A stretch of 64,000 nt of DNA from Lichina pygmaea (taxonomy: Eukaryota > Ascomycota > Lichinomycetes > Lichinales > Lichinaceae): NCBI GenBank assembly GCA_963422465.1, contig OY730171.1, positions 1,178,001 to 1,242,000 of the forward strand, read 5' to 3'. Below, one piece after another: positions 1 through 11,098 of the stretch (position 1 is its first letter; each line of letters opens with the position of its first letter). A program made the position numbers and the translations under genes. Below the pieces are notes generated by a model. That model made no database searches, was not told the origin of the DNA, and worked only from the letters and a program-made list of their open reading frames with translations.

Positions 1-1198
1 ATCGTACAGTACTCCGTACGGTGGAGAACTAAACCCAAGTCAGCTTCTTGCCACGACTGCCAGGCACCAAGTAGTATCTCGGCGCTTGGATAGCTTACCG
101 TAGTCAGTACATGCAGCAGTAGCTTAGTCAGCTGGCGGGGCGTATCCGACGAGGCCCCCGTGGGCTCCGTCAGGCCGATGCCTTCTAGCTGTGCCAGTTC
201 CGCACAACCAAGACAGCTTTACACGTACGTATGTACCGGTACAGTACGTACGTATCGTACACCTTCATCTATGACAGGCAAGAATTCAAGCAGCAAATAT
301 AGCTCGACAACCGCCAACCCACCACGCCAAGGTACTCCATCTTCCATCCTAGTAGACCAATACGTAGCCCATGCCACAACAACCAGCACCGCACTTCAAG
401 GACCAAGACTTGACATTCTCCGCCCAGAGTCAAAACTCTGGATCCTCATCTTCATATTTCGATTTTTTGCAGTTTCGCCCGCTGTCCTAGAAACTGATCG
501 TCATGGGCGAGGTAATTGTTTTCGGGGAACTTCCATTGCATGCTCGTTGACAGGAAAGCTGTGCAGTAACTTAGGTCGGGCAGATGATAAGTTGTCAGTT
601 TTGTACTGTAGAGATGAAAGCTCTGCCGTTCGACACTTATCAGTTCCCCATATCCCCCCCCCCCCCCCCCCCCCTCCCCCACCAAGTACAGCCAGTATGC
701 AGTAGATCTTCCTCCAGCGCGTGCTACCCATCAACGCCCTGCCATACGACATGCCAAGCCCTTTGGGCGAATAGTGGTAAATACCAGTCAGTAGATTGGC
801 ATTTCAGACCCCATCCCAACCAGGAACATCATAGAGTATCATCAAATATATCCACAGAAAACATATCAAATCCACCTTTTTCTTCCGCCATCCTCTTCCC
901 CCACCCGCCATTCCCCCGACCCACCCTCAATAAACACACTCGCTCTCACACACAGCTTGGGTCCCCCATGTAAAACGCTCTTCCTAGCTGGATGAAAGAC
1001 GCCTTGATGTCCCGCTTATGCCTCATGATCCTTCGCTTGAAGATGGTCTTTGGTCTAAGTCGTTAGATGGATCGTTGATCTTGTTCTTTTTCTTTCTACC
1101 TTTGCTTGAAGAATGCGAATGCGTGGCTGTCGTAGACGAAGGACAGGACAACGTAAATGTTAAGAGTCCAAACCGCCCATGCCCCAAAGACGAGACTG
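1..1198. other. Intergenic, no supported gene
   Basis: I see no reading frame here that looks like a conserved protein; the open frames overlap on both strands and are compositionally random. The stretch holds a run of 21 C at 654-674 and a cluster of ACGT/GTAC palindromes at about 222-262. It is downstream of the minus-strand TmpA-like gene, so its right end may include that gene's 3' untranslated region. Confidence 0.5.
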
Positions 1199-2710
1199 CT
1201 ACGAGTCCCAGATGGGTCCGTAGGCCGGCACGCCTCTGCTCTCCATGCCGTACACCACTTTCTTGGTCAGGGTCGGGTTGGAGATGACGACGACAGCCTC
1301 GGCTTGGCTCTCGACGTAGAGCTTGTACGCGAGCGCCACCATGTCCGGTTTGCCCGTGCTCCGCGTGTTGTGGATGACGGCGTCTGGATCGGCCTCAGTG
1401 ACGGCCTTCGTGATCTCCGATCCAAATGTCTCGAGCGGGTGAGGCGTGCTCCAGAGCACCCGACACGGCACCTTGCGCGAGTAGATCACGGACAGGCACG
1501 GGCCGATGCCGGAGCCCGTCGCCACCAAGACGATCCTCTTGAAGGCGATGGCGACCCGGAGCACTCCGCTCGTCGGGATGCCTCGCACCCACATCTTGCT
1601 CGGTGGGCGCTCGATCTGCTTCCTCGTCCAGTCGCCAGCGTTGGAGACGACGACGGAGAAGCCGGGCGTGTCTGGCTTCGAGAACGCGGCGAAGGCGTGC
1701 CATTCTTTCAGCGGCCTGTCGGACAGCCGTACGGCGGAGCCCACGCCCGACGTGGTGTAGTTGAAATCCAGTTGGAGCGCGTGGTCGGAGAGCACCTGCG
1801 AGCGAACCGTGACGTGGCGCAGCCGAAGCCAAGGGTAGATGATGCTGCAGGTGGCGGCCAAGATGAGCCAGAAGGACGGGTTCGTAGCAACGGCGTGGCC
1901 TAAAGACACCCCTGGGATGTATTTTCGGGTGGCATCAGACAGGAAGAGGACCTGCAGCCAGAGCAGCACAAGGGTCCCCCAACCGCCGAAGCGATGCATC
2001 GCCTCGAAGCCGTTGTGATGACGAAATCGGAATTGCGGCACGGCCGTCAGGATGATCGCGATGAGGAGGGCTAGGATCAGATAGGTGACGACGATGACTG
2101 CCGGCTCCCTGACCATCTCATGCTCGGAAAGGACGACGTAGTCTCTGGTGACGGTGGCCGCGAGGACGAGATACCAGCATAGCGCGGCGATGGCGCACCC
2201 GCTGTGCACCCCACCAAGGTGGTAGATCTTGGCCGACCACTTTCGGATCCAGAGAGGCGCCGACAAGGGGAACGAGCAGAAGAGGGAGAAGAGGAGGTTG
2301 ACGACGTGTTCTTGTCGGATGAGGATCGTGACGGCAAGGTTCGCGGACACGGCCGTGCCGACGTCGGAGATTCGAGGCCATCCCCAAGGGTGCTTGCGGA
2401 TCAAGAGAATGAAAAGGGCGGTCAGATTGCCAAGGAACACGAGGGAGAACAGTCTCCGGTATATGGAGAGAAGCTGAAACCGTAAGTGTCGCAGGAGGCG
2501 GGGCCCGTTCTTGTCGGGCGTCACCGTCGACTTTTCGGCGATGCTGCTGCTCCGGGCTGACTTCGAGGACGCCGATGCCTGAGGTTCAGCCTCGGCAACG
2601 ACCGGTAGGACGTCGTCCTTGATGTCGATGCAGCACGGGTTCTCCTTCTCCGACTGTTTGGGATCATATTCCGTGGTGGCGTAACTGCGGGAGACGTCAG
2701 CGACACGCAA
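1199..2710 (-). CDS. TmpA-like integral membrane oxidoreductase
   Basis: A 503-residue frame. The N-terminal ~70 residues are hydrophilic and Ser/Lys-rich. Several hydrophobic segments follow between about residues 85 and 300 (for example LFSLVFLGNLTALFILLI, GCAIAALCWYLVLAATV and AVIVVTYLILALLIAIILTA), then a soluble C-terminal half with a nucleotide-binding-like segment VLVATGSGIGPCLSVI. The layout of membrane helices followed by a ferredoxin-reductase-like domain matches the fungal TmpA family, which is related to ferric reductases; in Aspergillus TmpA is linked to conidiation signalling (family knowledge). HRFGGWG sits between helices, but the classical bis-haem histidine pattern is not obvious. 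The start is uncertain. The first ATG is at 2710, and a GTAAGC at 2717 with a CAG at 2685 would make an intron of only 33 nt, so I kept the ATG. Assignment by remembered similarity. Confidence 0.65.
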   Translation of the reverse strand: MRVADVSRSYATTEYDPKQSEKENPCCIDIKDDVLPVVAEAEPQASASSKSARSSSIAEKSTVTPDKNGPRLLRHLRFQLLSIYRRLFSLVFLGNLTALFILLIRKHPWGWPRISDVGTAVSANLAVTILIRQEHVVNLLFSLFCSFPLSAPLWIRKWSAKIYHLGGVHSGCAIAALCWYLVLAATVTRDYVVLSEHEMVREPAVIVVTYLILALLIAIILTAVPQFRFRHHNGFEAMHRFGGWGTLVLLWLQVLFLSDATRKYIPGVSLGHAVATNPSFWLILAATCSIIYPWLRLRHVTVRSQVLSDHALQLDFNYTTSGVGSAVRLSDRPLKEWHAFAAFSKPDTPGFSVVVSNAGDWTRKQIERPPSKMWVRGIPTSGVLRVAIAFKRIVLVATGSGIGPCLSVIYSRKVPCRVLWSTPHPLETFGSEITKAVTEADPDAVIHNTRSTGKPDMVALAYKLYVESQAEAVVVISNPTLTKKVVYGMESRGVPAYGPIWDS

Positions 2711-2848
2711 TGCTTACCCGCGCCAGTTAGGAGCCGAAGGACGTGCATTACCTCAAGCCGCTGTACCTCGAACCTGCAAGCGTTCGGCTGCCACAAGTGC
2801 TTGCTCGTTTTGCTGTCAGCGCATCTTGGAGCTTGAAGAGGTATCAAG

Positions 2849-3805
2849 TCAGCATCGATACGGGGTTGGGGATGTCGTGGAGGGGATGAATGGGGCAAGT
2901 ACCTTGATCAGCGTGATTGCCTCGGTGGGAGGTACTGCTGCAAAAATGTGGTTTTCTGCAAGACGTCGGAGGATCTCCAAGGCCACTATCATGATGTCAG
3001 CGCCCATCCTCGATGTCGGGTCGGAAAATGTTATGCTGACCGTCACCCGTGATCACGGCCGGGAGGGGAACGCTATAGGTGTCCGAGCTAGACTGAAGAA
3101 TGTCCCGGAACAGCTCGAACAGACCTCCGCCGGGAAGGTATGCGCATCGCCAGCCCCCATTCTCATCTGGTCCCTCAAGTTCAGTAAGCGTGTCGACACC
3201 GCGTATGGCAGCAAGGAGTAGACTCACCTGGAATGTACAGCACGTATCCGTCGCCATCTGTCGAACCCGATGGGGGCTGAATGTTTGGTGCGATGGAAGG
3301 GCTGTCTCGTGCTGGTGAGCTGCTGTCGGAGGGCGCGTTGACCCCATGCCGTACCGAGCTGGACGCGATGTCGAGGGAAAGCCGACCATCGAGAGACGTG
3401 AGGCGGTAGCAGCTATCCGAGACAACGAGGGCGGCGAGAATTTCGTCTGGGGAGCGGCGGCCAATCACCAGGGCCGCCTGTTCCGAGTCGGAGATCGTCT
3501 TCGTGGACGTGACCCGAGGTCTTTGGGGAGTGTCGAGGAAGGCCGTACTTGTGTTTGCCACCAAGGGCTGATCTCGCCGGTCGAGGTCCGACAGCGTGTC
3601 TGACCGACCTCGAAGGGCGGTTGCTCCATCATCGCCAGACGTATGTGGTGCCTCGAGCTCTTTTAACCGGATCTCCGCCCCGGCTATAGAAGACGACATG
3701 AGCAGCAGGCAAGATTGGCTCCCCCAAAACGGACGCCCTGGTCCAGCAGCGAAGACGTCTCGGTAACGAAGGACGAGCGCAACCGGTCCTTCGAGGAGGA
3801 TGTTA

Positions 3806-3858
<53 letters not shown>

Positions 3859-3918
3859 CAAGAGATATTCCTCGTACGCAAAGAGGTCTAGCGAGCTTCT
3901 GCAGGATTGTTTAATCAA
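2849..3918 (-). CDS. Unidentified, probably spliced gene with poly-Asp tract
   Basis: I do not recognise this gene. The minus-strand frame 3918-3181 has an acidic start with 18 consecutive Asp, then a Ser/Asp/Arg-rich segment (SPDEILAALVVSDSCYRLTS, then DGRLSLDIASSS). It reaches VLYIPG followed by a good donor GTGAGT at about 3226. Downstream minus-strand frames look coding in part: GGGLFELFRDILQSSSDTY at about 3130-3080, then DIMIVALEILRRLAENH in 3046-2849. The three pieces lie in different frames, so at least two introns or frame changes are implied and I could not fix the junctions. The opposite strand reads the Asp tract as poly-Ser and shows nothing conserved. It ends about 140 nt upstream of the TmpA-like start, in the same orientation. 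It could also be non-coding GC-rich DNA. Confidence 0.35.
3800..3858. repeat. (GTC)n/(GAC)n microsatellite
   Basis: About 18 perfect trinucleotide units, reading Asp on the minus strand within the unidentified gene and Ser on the plus strand. A perfect trinucleotide tract of this length is likely to vary between isolates. Confidence 0.9.
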
Positions 3919-4189
3919 ATTGGAAGATGACAGGAAACAGATTCATCAGATCTTGCGCAAGGGAACAGTCAGCATCCCTGGGAGCTGGAAGAGCCGGAGG
4001 GTCGGGACGCCGGAGCTGCCAATGCACCTCGACAGCAGACGTACGGGCGTGTCTCTGAGTCGACGCAGGAGGAAAACGAGATTAATCGACGAGATGGAGC
4101 TCCCGAAAGCTGCCTGGATCGCGAGCTCTTGCATTGCTAGGGGCAAGAGGAGTTTATATCGACCGCATCGAGTCCGCGCGTTCGCATGA

Positions 4190-7100
4190 AGGCGCATCGA
4201 AGGGGGGGTGTAAGGGGGGGGGGGGGGGGAGGACACGAGATGGGTGCTCAAGTCCCAGCGCGCCCAATCAAGACCGTAACCTTGCCCTGTGGTGCCATGA
4301 CAACAACAAGGTCTCCTCTCCTCAACGTGGCCGAGACTCGGTTGTCGCGCGCTCCGATCAAAGAAGCACGCATAAGTAAGCTCTCGCCATCTGGCAGGGA
4401 GGGATACACACGATGGTCGTTGCGTTGTGCGGCGGCGCATGTTGGTGGGGGTGTGGAGACACTAGGAGAGAAGGGGAGGGGGGAGAGGGGGGGGGCCGCC
4501 AGAAGAGGGTTCCGTGGGTCTCGGACAAAAACAACACTGCAGTTCGCTCGGCGATACGTATCTGTAACCAGTACGGGACGTACTGTACTTCCGTGCTTTG
4601 TCAAAGTCGTCCACGTATCGACACTGGAGTTCGCTTCGTAGTCGAGCGACATGATCGGCGGGATCAAGAGGAGGGGGCGGCCCGGCCGGCGTCCCAGATC
4701 GAGTCGGGCGTAACGAGGGGGAGGCACAGCAGTAAGCTGCGGTCGACGTCCCCCGCAAGCTGCTGGCACCTCTCACCGGAGACGGCTGTGACGGTGTATG
4801 CGTCTGGAGCGCCCTCCACATCAATGCCTCCACGGAAGATCGAGCTGGCTGACGCATCCTCCCATGACATGCTTCACCGCATGGCATATGCCGACAACAT
4901 GCGCACAAGAGCCGCCTGTTGTCAAACTAGTAGAAATTCAGAATGATCGAGAGTTGCATAGTTGTTATTTTTTTTTTCTCTCTCCGTCGGCATGAGCATC
5001 GTACGCCCTCCAGCAAGCCGCCTCCCATTGCCGAATGGAGACGTCTGGGGAGCTGAAGAGATGATCACTTTCAGCCGGATCCAGTTGCTGTTTCGCTCCG
5101 GGGGCAAGACGCTTGGAAGACTTGGGCCAGGAACATTCGTTGTGCGACGTCGATTCCACGGGTACCGATATCTCTTTCGGTCGTACACACGTACTTCCAA
5201 CTGCATGACATTAGCCGGATCCAAACCCAGTCTTGGCAGGCGAGAGTCAAACGAGTGTGAGGCACAACCCACAATTGTGCTGATACTACTCGTACAAGGA
5301 GCGATGAGTCTGCGACGCGGCCAGTATGACCGTATCGAATACGCGACATGGTCCACAAAGCTCCCACAACGTTCTCCCTTTGTTGTGGGGTGACACGTCC
5401 AGATGCGATGAAGCTTCCAATGCGACCACAAACGAGCGTCAGCTTCCGCCGTCCGGTGGCGCAGGAGCCGTTTGCTGTCTGGCCTGACAGAGATGACAGG
5501 GGACGAGAGGAAAGAAGAGGAAGAGCAGGAGGGGGCAGGAGGAGGCGAAGAGCTGCGGTCCACCGCCACGGTAGCCGCAACCAATGCACGTTCTGACCCG
5601 TTGTGGTGCAGTGGCATACGACCCAATAAGGCTAGGCCGTCCGACATCTAGAGAGGCGCTCGGCTGGATGGCTGTGACACGGTCACAAATCACCTCTCGA
5701 ACCATAATGGTGTTGGAAGCACGAGGACCTTGGCGAACCCGTCCGACTTCGACGCAAAGATCAGATCAGGCCGCAAGCCACAATGGCGTCTCAGACTGGA
5801 CACGCGACGTTGCTTGTGATCACCGACGGCGTACTGTGGCGCCGTCCCAAACAATGTCGAACGAGACTTTTCTTTGAAGCGGTAGCTAGAGACGATGGCA
5901 GCTTCCCGGCGGAGGACATCTTTCGGCTGACGATGCGGTGCGCCGTGCTGAGACCGCCCCGTGCCGCCAAAGGAATCGCCTACGACTAAGTCGACCACAA
6001 CAGTCCAAAGTTCGAACGTCCAAAAATGGCCCACAAAGGCCGCTAGCGGGCTGTCTTACCGTTCGGAACATCGGAATATCTCCGGGATATGGCTTGGCGG
6101 CTGTCTTGTCGCCCCGACCCCTCCCTTCGCATATCTGACGACGTCGGTCGGTGTCGCGGCACGGATAGACTCGTAGGGCAGATTGGAACTTGCTCCCCGT
6201 ACGGAGTAAAGTTTTGCGCTCCAGATCGGTCCTGAGGAAGGTTGACCTAGCTGGACGAAGCGAAGCTTTAGTCAACGCCGTCCTCAACTCGTGCAGCACA
6301 GTACGAGGCATGATACAGACCGCCCAGTACGTACGTACGTACATACGTACATTACGTAGAGGCGCAGTGCAGTGTTGACTCCCTGTAGCTCGCTGGCATG
6401 CCGCCGTGCTGTTGCGTAAGATAGACTTCCTGGGCTTCTCATCCCCAACGCTGCCAGCGCGTTGCTCGTTACCGGTACGTATGTAGAGGTGATCAGAGAC
6501 AGCTCGAGCGCCTGACCCTCGTAAACTCGGCGCATAACGACCCTCCGGTTCGGAGGGTACTGTACTTCCGCAGAGTGGGCCAGACGTAAATCCAAGCCTT
6601 CAGCGGCAGCGTCGGCGACAGCCAGAGACATCTGCCGTGAGCCAAGACTTTATCAATACCTGTTTCTCAAGCTGTTTCTGATCGATATGCAGACGTATGT
6701 ACTCCGTACGTACGTATGTACGTACGTGGATCAAGTGGCGCCGGCGGGGTTGAGCTTTGACGCAATCGCGACCGACGTCCGAGTGCCGCACCTTCGCCCT
6801 TACGAGTAGCGGTTCCCTCACTAACTGATGCTTGCGTGGATTTGTGACTATAGTCATTTTCATTAGTGGTCAGAATCTAATGAGACCAACGGATGACTAA
6901 CGAAGACGCTGCTACTCCTTGCCGCCACCTGTCGTGGTCGGCAATATCGTAAGCGATTAGTTGAGCTATAGACAGCTTGGCTCATCATTAATGAGATGAA
7001 CGGACCTACCGAGTTTCAGCCTCCTCCATCACCTCGCCCGCGCCTCGGCTGCCCCACGCTGCCTCAACCTCGAGCTTGACTGGCGGTCACCCTGCCGCGG

Positions 7101-7268
7101 CCGCCGAATGCCAAGAGGAGCACTGAACTTGAGCGCATTCGGATACAACCCGCTGCTCCGACGCAACCAAGGAACTAACATAAGCCACAACCAATACACT
7201 CCACTAGTCGTGGCCTGACTGGGATCGCGCTTCCGCGGCTGGGTACGCTTGTAGGTCGCACATCCAAG
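4190..7268. other. Long intergenic stretch, no supported gene
   Basis: There are several long overlapping open frames on both strands, the largest on the minus strand at 4922-5647, but none shows a conserved motif, a convincing splice pattern or a signal I recognise. G-runs occur at 4201-4229 and 4478-4494. Palindromic ACGTACGT-type clusters lie at about 6328-6352 and 6698-6727. A small lineage-specific gene cannot be excluded. Confidence 0.4.
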
Positions 7269-7876
7269 ATGGCCGCCGCAACCGCCGATGTTATGACCAA
7301 AGTCTCGGCCGAGGGTACGTACGGATACAATTCGGCCAGTCAGGTCGCGCTGATGACCCTCGCGCCCCTCTCCGAAAGCTTCAATGCTGATTGCTCGTTC
7401 CACCGACAGCGGCGCGTCGCTTCGTCGAGTCGTACTACCCGGCGCTGCAGACGGATCGAGGGACCTTGGCCTCGTTCTATCTTGCTCCAACACCACCAGG
7501 CGCCGAGGGCAGAGCCTTGCCGACCATAGTCATCAATGGCAATCCCGTGCCAGATCCGCGGTCTCTGCAGACCGTGTTCGAGACCCAGATGCCGCAGGCG
7601 CACTACGAGGTCCAATCATACGATTGCCAGGTTCTGAACGCCGATCTCGCGCCGGCGGGAGCCACGCGGAACCCGTCTCCCGGAAAGAACATGAGCATCG
7701 TCCTGACGGTCAGCGGATACGTGCGCTATGGGGAATCGCGGAGTGCCGTCATGAGGGGCTTCGACGAGAGCATCATCCTCGTGCCCTACGCGGACCCTTC
7801 CTCATCCAACAGAGGCAGGGACGTCCTGGCGAAGGATTGGCTGATACAGTGCCAGAACTTTCGACTGGTTGTTTGA
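7269..7876 (+). CDS. MTR2: mRNA export factor Mtr2 (NTF2-like)
   Basis: Two exons, 7269-7314 and 7410-7876, give a 170-residue protein. The intron 7315-7409 (95 nt) starts GTACGT and ends ACAG. Splicing joins MAAATADVMTKVSAE to AARRFVESYYPALQTDRG without breaking frame. The product is one compact NTF2-like domain: an N-terminal helix with FVESYYPAL, the central MPQAHYEVQSYDCQVLN, the strand VTVSGYVRYGES, and the ending WLIQCQNFRLVV. These are typical of filamentous-fungal Mtr2, the partner of Mex67 (the p15/NXT1 counterpart) that carries mRNA through nuclear pores. Length is near normal for the fungal family. The exon 1 ATG is chosen because the only in-frame ATG-like starts in exon 2 would lie inside the intron. 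Confidence 0.88.
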
Positions 7877-8702
7877 TCCGAACACGGCACGCGTCTTTGG
7901 CTGCAGCAGCGGCGGCCGTCTGGAACAAGCAGCTAGCACTGCATACGGGTGATCGAAGGCTGGGGGGGGGGGGGGGGCATGCAGCGTTGGAAGTACCGCC
8001 TGCGCTGCCAATGCCGTTACCCGAGTGGATACGATGACACTATGCACGTGCGATGCCATCAGGCGAAATTGATGAACAACGTGAGAACGATTATGGTTAT
8101 CTCGAGCAAGGCTAACGTACCTTCGGACGCCTGCTTCTTGTCTGACATCTCAGGGCACGACAGATCCCCTGTCTGGATTTTACGTCATGAGACATTGACA
8201 GTTCGGATGAATGTGCAGACACCTAGGCGGTCGTATGCACCTTTACGAGGCGACTGCAGTGTCACAGCCTCTACTCGAAGCTGTCAAGGACAGGGTTCGA
8301 TGTTTCTGGTCAGTCCGACATGCTACGTACTGGTATACGTCAAGCCCGTATCTGGGAGAAGATTTTCACGTGGTCGAATTCGTGACGAACGATAACCTTA
8401 CGCTTGTATATATGCTGGAGGTCCTGAAAGATGTAGGACAGTGAGATTCTTCTAAACTCACTGGCTCAAGTACAAGGCACAACCCACGAGCTAGGCGTGC
8501 TAGAATACAATCTCATGCAATCATTCAACGATGGCTGGAAAGTGTCGTCCAGACAAACAACTTTCTGTCATCCAGCGAAACTGTTGATTCTATCACGTCT
8601 TCCCTCCATCATCTTCGTTCACCACACCGAAATAACATGTCCTGTCTATGAGATTTGACAACTACAACAACCTCCACCTGATCCCATAACCCACGCCACA
8701 AT
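7877..8702. other. Intergenic between MTR2 and NAT9
   Basis: Contains a G-run at about 7963-7977 and no frame I can support as a gene. The last ~100 nt are pyrimidine- and CA-rich, as is usual just upstream of fungal start codons, so they are probably the NAT9 promoter and 5' leader. Confidence 0.45.
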
Positions 8703-10146
8703 ATGCTGCTCAACAAAGATACTAGTGAGTTACGCATGACACTTCTTTCCTCACCCCACTCAGCCCTGTTCTACATCCCGCGACGAATGCACTCGACATC
8801 AGCATACAGCCACGTCAAATTGGCTACCACAATCTCCATTGCCCCCAGATACTTTACGCAGAAAGCGGATGATACAAGGCTAACGATGACTACTACGAGT
8901 AACTAGTGATCAAGACTCCATCGGTCCTGCTGGTCCCTTAGAGGAACGCCACGTTCTCGAGTATCATTCCTGGATGCAAGATCCCGTTCGTCTACAAATC
9001 TTCTTATTTTCTTTGCTCTTGGTTGATGTTTGCGAGGAATGAATCTCGAACATCGTGTGCGGTCGTTGGAGATGAACATCCCCAACAGCTGCGTTTTTTC
9101 GCAAATGTTTGATTTTGTGTTGGGATGATAGCCCGAGAGTTTCAAGCACGTCCAAAACTTCCCGTAGAGAAGCTTGAGCGCGTGCTTCTCTTTCCTCTTT
9201 TTTGTTGTACAACGACGGACCAACCTCGGCCGTCGTTCTTAAACGCCCTTACTCCCAAAGTTGGTGCAACGATGCAATTGTTTCGAACGCTCTCGACTGA
9301 TTCGTTCGACGTCGAACACTTTGCCGCGGCGACAACGAAGAATAGGAGCTGCAGGCGTTGACACGGTCTGAGCCGTTGACGCTCGAAGGAGAGTATGCCA
9401 TGCAACGCAGCTGGCGGACCGACGGCGACAAGCTGACATTCATCATCTGCCTCGCAACGGGACAGTGCAACGCAGACCGTGATGGAGAAGAAGAAGAAGA
9501 AGAAGAAGAAGAAGAAGAAGAAGAAGAAGAAGAAGAAAAAGGTGACGCCGAGACACCCCAGCACAGCGAGGAGGAGCTTCTCGAGGGCCGCCTCATCGGC
9601 GACGTCAATCTGTTTCTGTACCCGCTTCCTGCCGAGGCCGAACGGCGCGAGACCGAACAGGACAAGGACGGCCGCGTCGCGATTGACGACGAGCATGGTC
9701 TCGACCGCACCGCAGACGCGCCGGAGACGATCACCAGCCTCGTTGGTGAAGTAGAGATCATGATCGCCGACAAAGCCATGCGAGGCCGCGGATACGGTCG
9801 AGCGAGTCTGCTGGCTTTCTTGAGGTACGTAGAGCAGCACGCCGAGGGCATCCTGAGCGAATACGCAGCTTTCGACGCCGGAAAAACCCCAGCCTCAGCA
9901 CCACCATCACCACAGCCAGTGGTACCACTAGCGCCTCCAGCGCCATCGGCGCCACCAGCAGAGACCACCGCAAGGTCGACAACGACCCGTCGCACAGGCT
10001 GCCGTCGGCCGCCGCAACTGCATCATCTCCGGGCCAAGATCGACGCGAGTAATGCCAGTAGTATCAGGCTCTTCGAGACGGTGGGATTCGGCAAGGTCGA
10101 CGGCGGCACGCCGAATTACTTTGGGGAAGTAGAGCTGCGCAAGTAG
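8703..10146 (+). CDS. NAT9: NAT9-like GNAT acetyltransferase, with apparent frameshift
   Basis: Three exons are inferred: 8703-8724, 8907-8985 and 9346-10146. Exon 1 (MLLNKDT) joins exon 2 (MIKTPSVLLVP, then EERHVLEYHSWMQDP), which joins exon 3 (ELQALTRSEPLTLEGEYAMQ and RSWRTDGDKLTFI). This is the NAT9-type N-terminus; NAT9 is a GCN5-related acetyltransferase. The acetyl-CoA loop RGRGYG is in EIMIADKAMRGRGYGRASLL, and the ending SSIRLFETVGFGKVD is typical of GNAT domains. Odd points: after CCT TA at 8936-8940 one base appears to be missing, since the family motif VPY followed by EERHV needs a Tyr codon there. Exon 3 carries a poly-Glu insertion from a GAA repeat, and a Pro/Ala/Thr-rich insertion of about 60 residues splits the GNAT core. 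Intron 1 has GTGAGT; intron 2 (360 nt) has the weaker donor GTTCGT. Identity is fairly sure; integrity is not. Confidence 0.78.
9486..9540 (+). repeat. (GAA)n microsatellite in NAT9 exon 3
   Basis: About 17 perfect GAA units followed by an A-run, coding for poly-Glu inside the NAT9 reading frame, between the N-terminal strand and the GNAT core. The opposite strand reads it as poly-Phe or poly-Ser. Confidence 0.92.
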
Positions 10147-10651
10147 AGCCATGGGGTATTCTCCTTACAGAACATACTGAGTAGCTTCGCGAGAGAAGGG
10201 AGGAGAGAGAAGAAGGAGATGACGATGACGAAGATGACGGAGTGCAGTGCGAAAGAGTAAGATGGGGAGTAAACGGAGATCGTGTGTCGGGATCTGGAGA
10301 GGGTTATGGAGTGGTAGATTCTTGGTTGATTTGGAACTTTTCGGACCGCGATTGTCATGAGCTGCTCATCATCTCGAGGCACGACGCCCAGAGTCACATC
10401 TACGAGTGTGCCAGTTCCACTTCCACGCTCGTTCGCATGATTTTTGGATACGACCCACCGGCCGCCGTCCACTCAGGCCCGAGCATTCAAATCAATCCAG
10501 ATACCAACCACCCTCCTCCCCCCGTCGTACCCGTATCACGTCTCTATGCCGTCCTCTTTCCCTTCTTATTCCTCTTCGGAACGTCCTTGATCGGTAGACC
10601 TGAGGGACAGGACAGAATGAAACGGAATACGTCAGCGTCAGTCTTCGCACA

Positions 10652-11098
10652 TCACCACCCGATGCACAGGGCCGCTTCCTCCGCAGGCATGTAATTGGCC
10701 AAGAACGAGAAGAACCAGTGGAATTGAGAGGAGAGGCGAAGAAGGGGGAGGATCGACGAACTAGGTGGTAGACTCTGCTTCAGCTTCTCGGCCTTGTCTG
10801 CGTCTTTCAAGACCAGCGTGTAGAGGTATCGTCGACATCGGACCTTGAACTTGATGACCGACGTCTTGGGGTTCTTCTTGATCCTTGCCGCTGCACATGA
10901 GAAGGTCTATTGTCAGCGCGTTCCCACATTTCCAATCTGAAGATGGAGATGCCACAGAAAACAATGTGTGGAAAAATGTCATGGAATTGGATATTTGATC
11001 GGCCTCTGCGAAATCGGGCAGAAGAGCAACTTACAGGTGGCGTCCTTCCGTCGACAGATCTCTATGAACTGCTTGATATCCGATACTTCGATCGGCAT
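10652..11098 (-). CDS. RPL38: Ribosomal protein eL38
   Basis: Exon 1 (11098-11035) encodes [21 protein letters not shown]. The intron 11034-10891 (144 nt) starts GTAAGT and ends GCAG. Exon 2 continues [20 protein letters not shown], then [23 protein letters not shown]. This is eL38 of the cytosolic large ribosomal subunit, and the split-codon junction is exact. After SLPP, around 10759, the frame runs 36 more residues ([20 protein letters not shown] onward) to a TGA at 10654-10652, where known eL38 proteins end within about 5-15 residues. Either a further small intron or an error hides the true end, or this copy has a tail; a TAG in the next frame lies immediately after the conserved part. 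I give the straightforward stop and flag it. Confidence 0.85.

Noticed and set aside
654-674. C-tract as a telomere or centromere signal
   Set aside because: Homopolymer only, with no TTAGGG-type repeat; similar tracts occur at 4.2, 8.0 and 21.7 kb.
3800-4189. Plus-strand frame starting with poly-Ser at 3.8 kb
   Set aside because: The Ser run is just the complement of the GAC repeat; the remainder is basic and random, and the minus strand has a better splice donor and composition.
4922-5647. Long minus-strand frame (241 codons)
   Set aside because: An equally long plus-strand frame overlaps it, residues are compositionally random and no motif is visible; GC-rich DNA makes such frames by chance.
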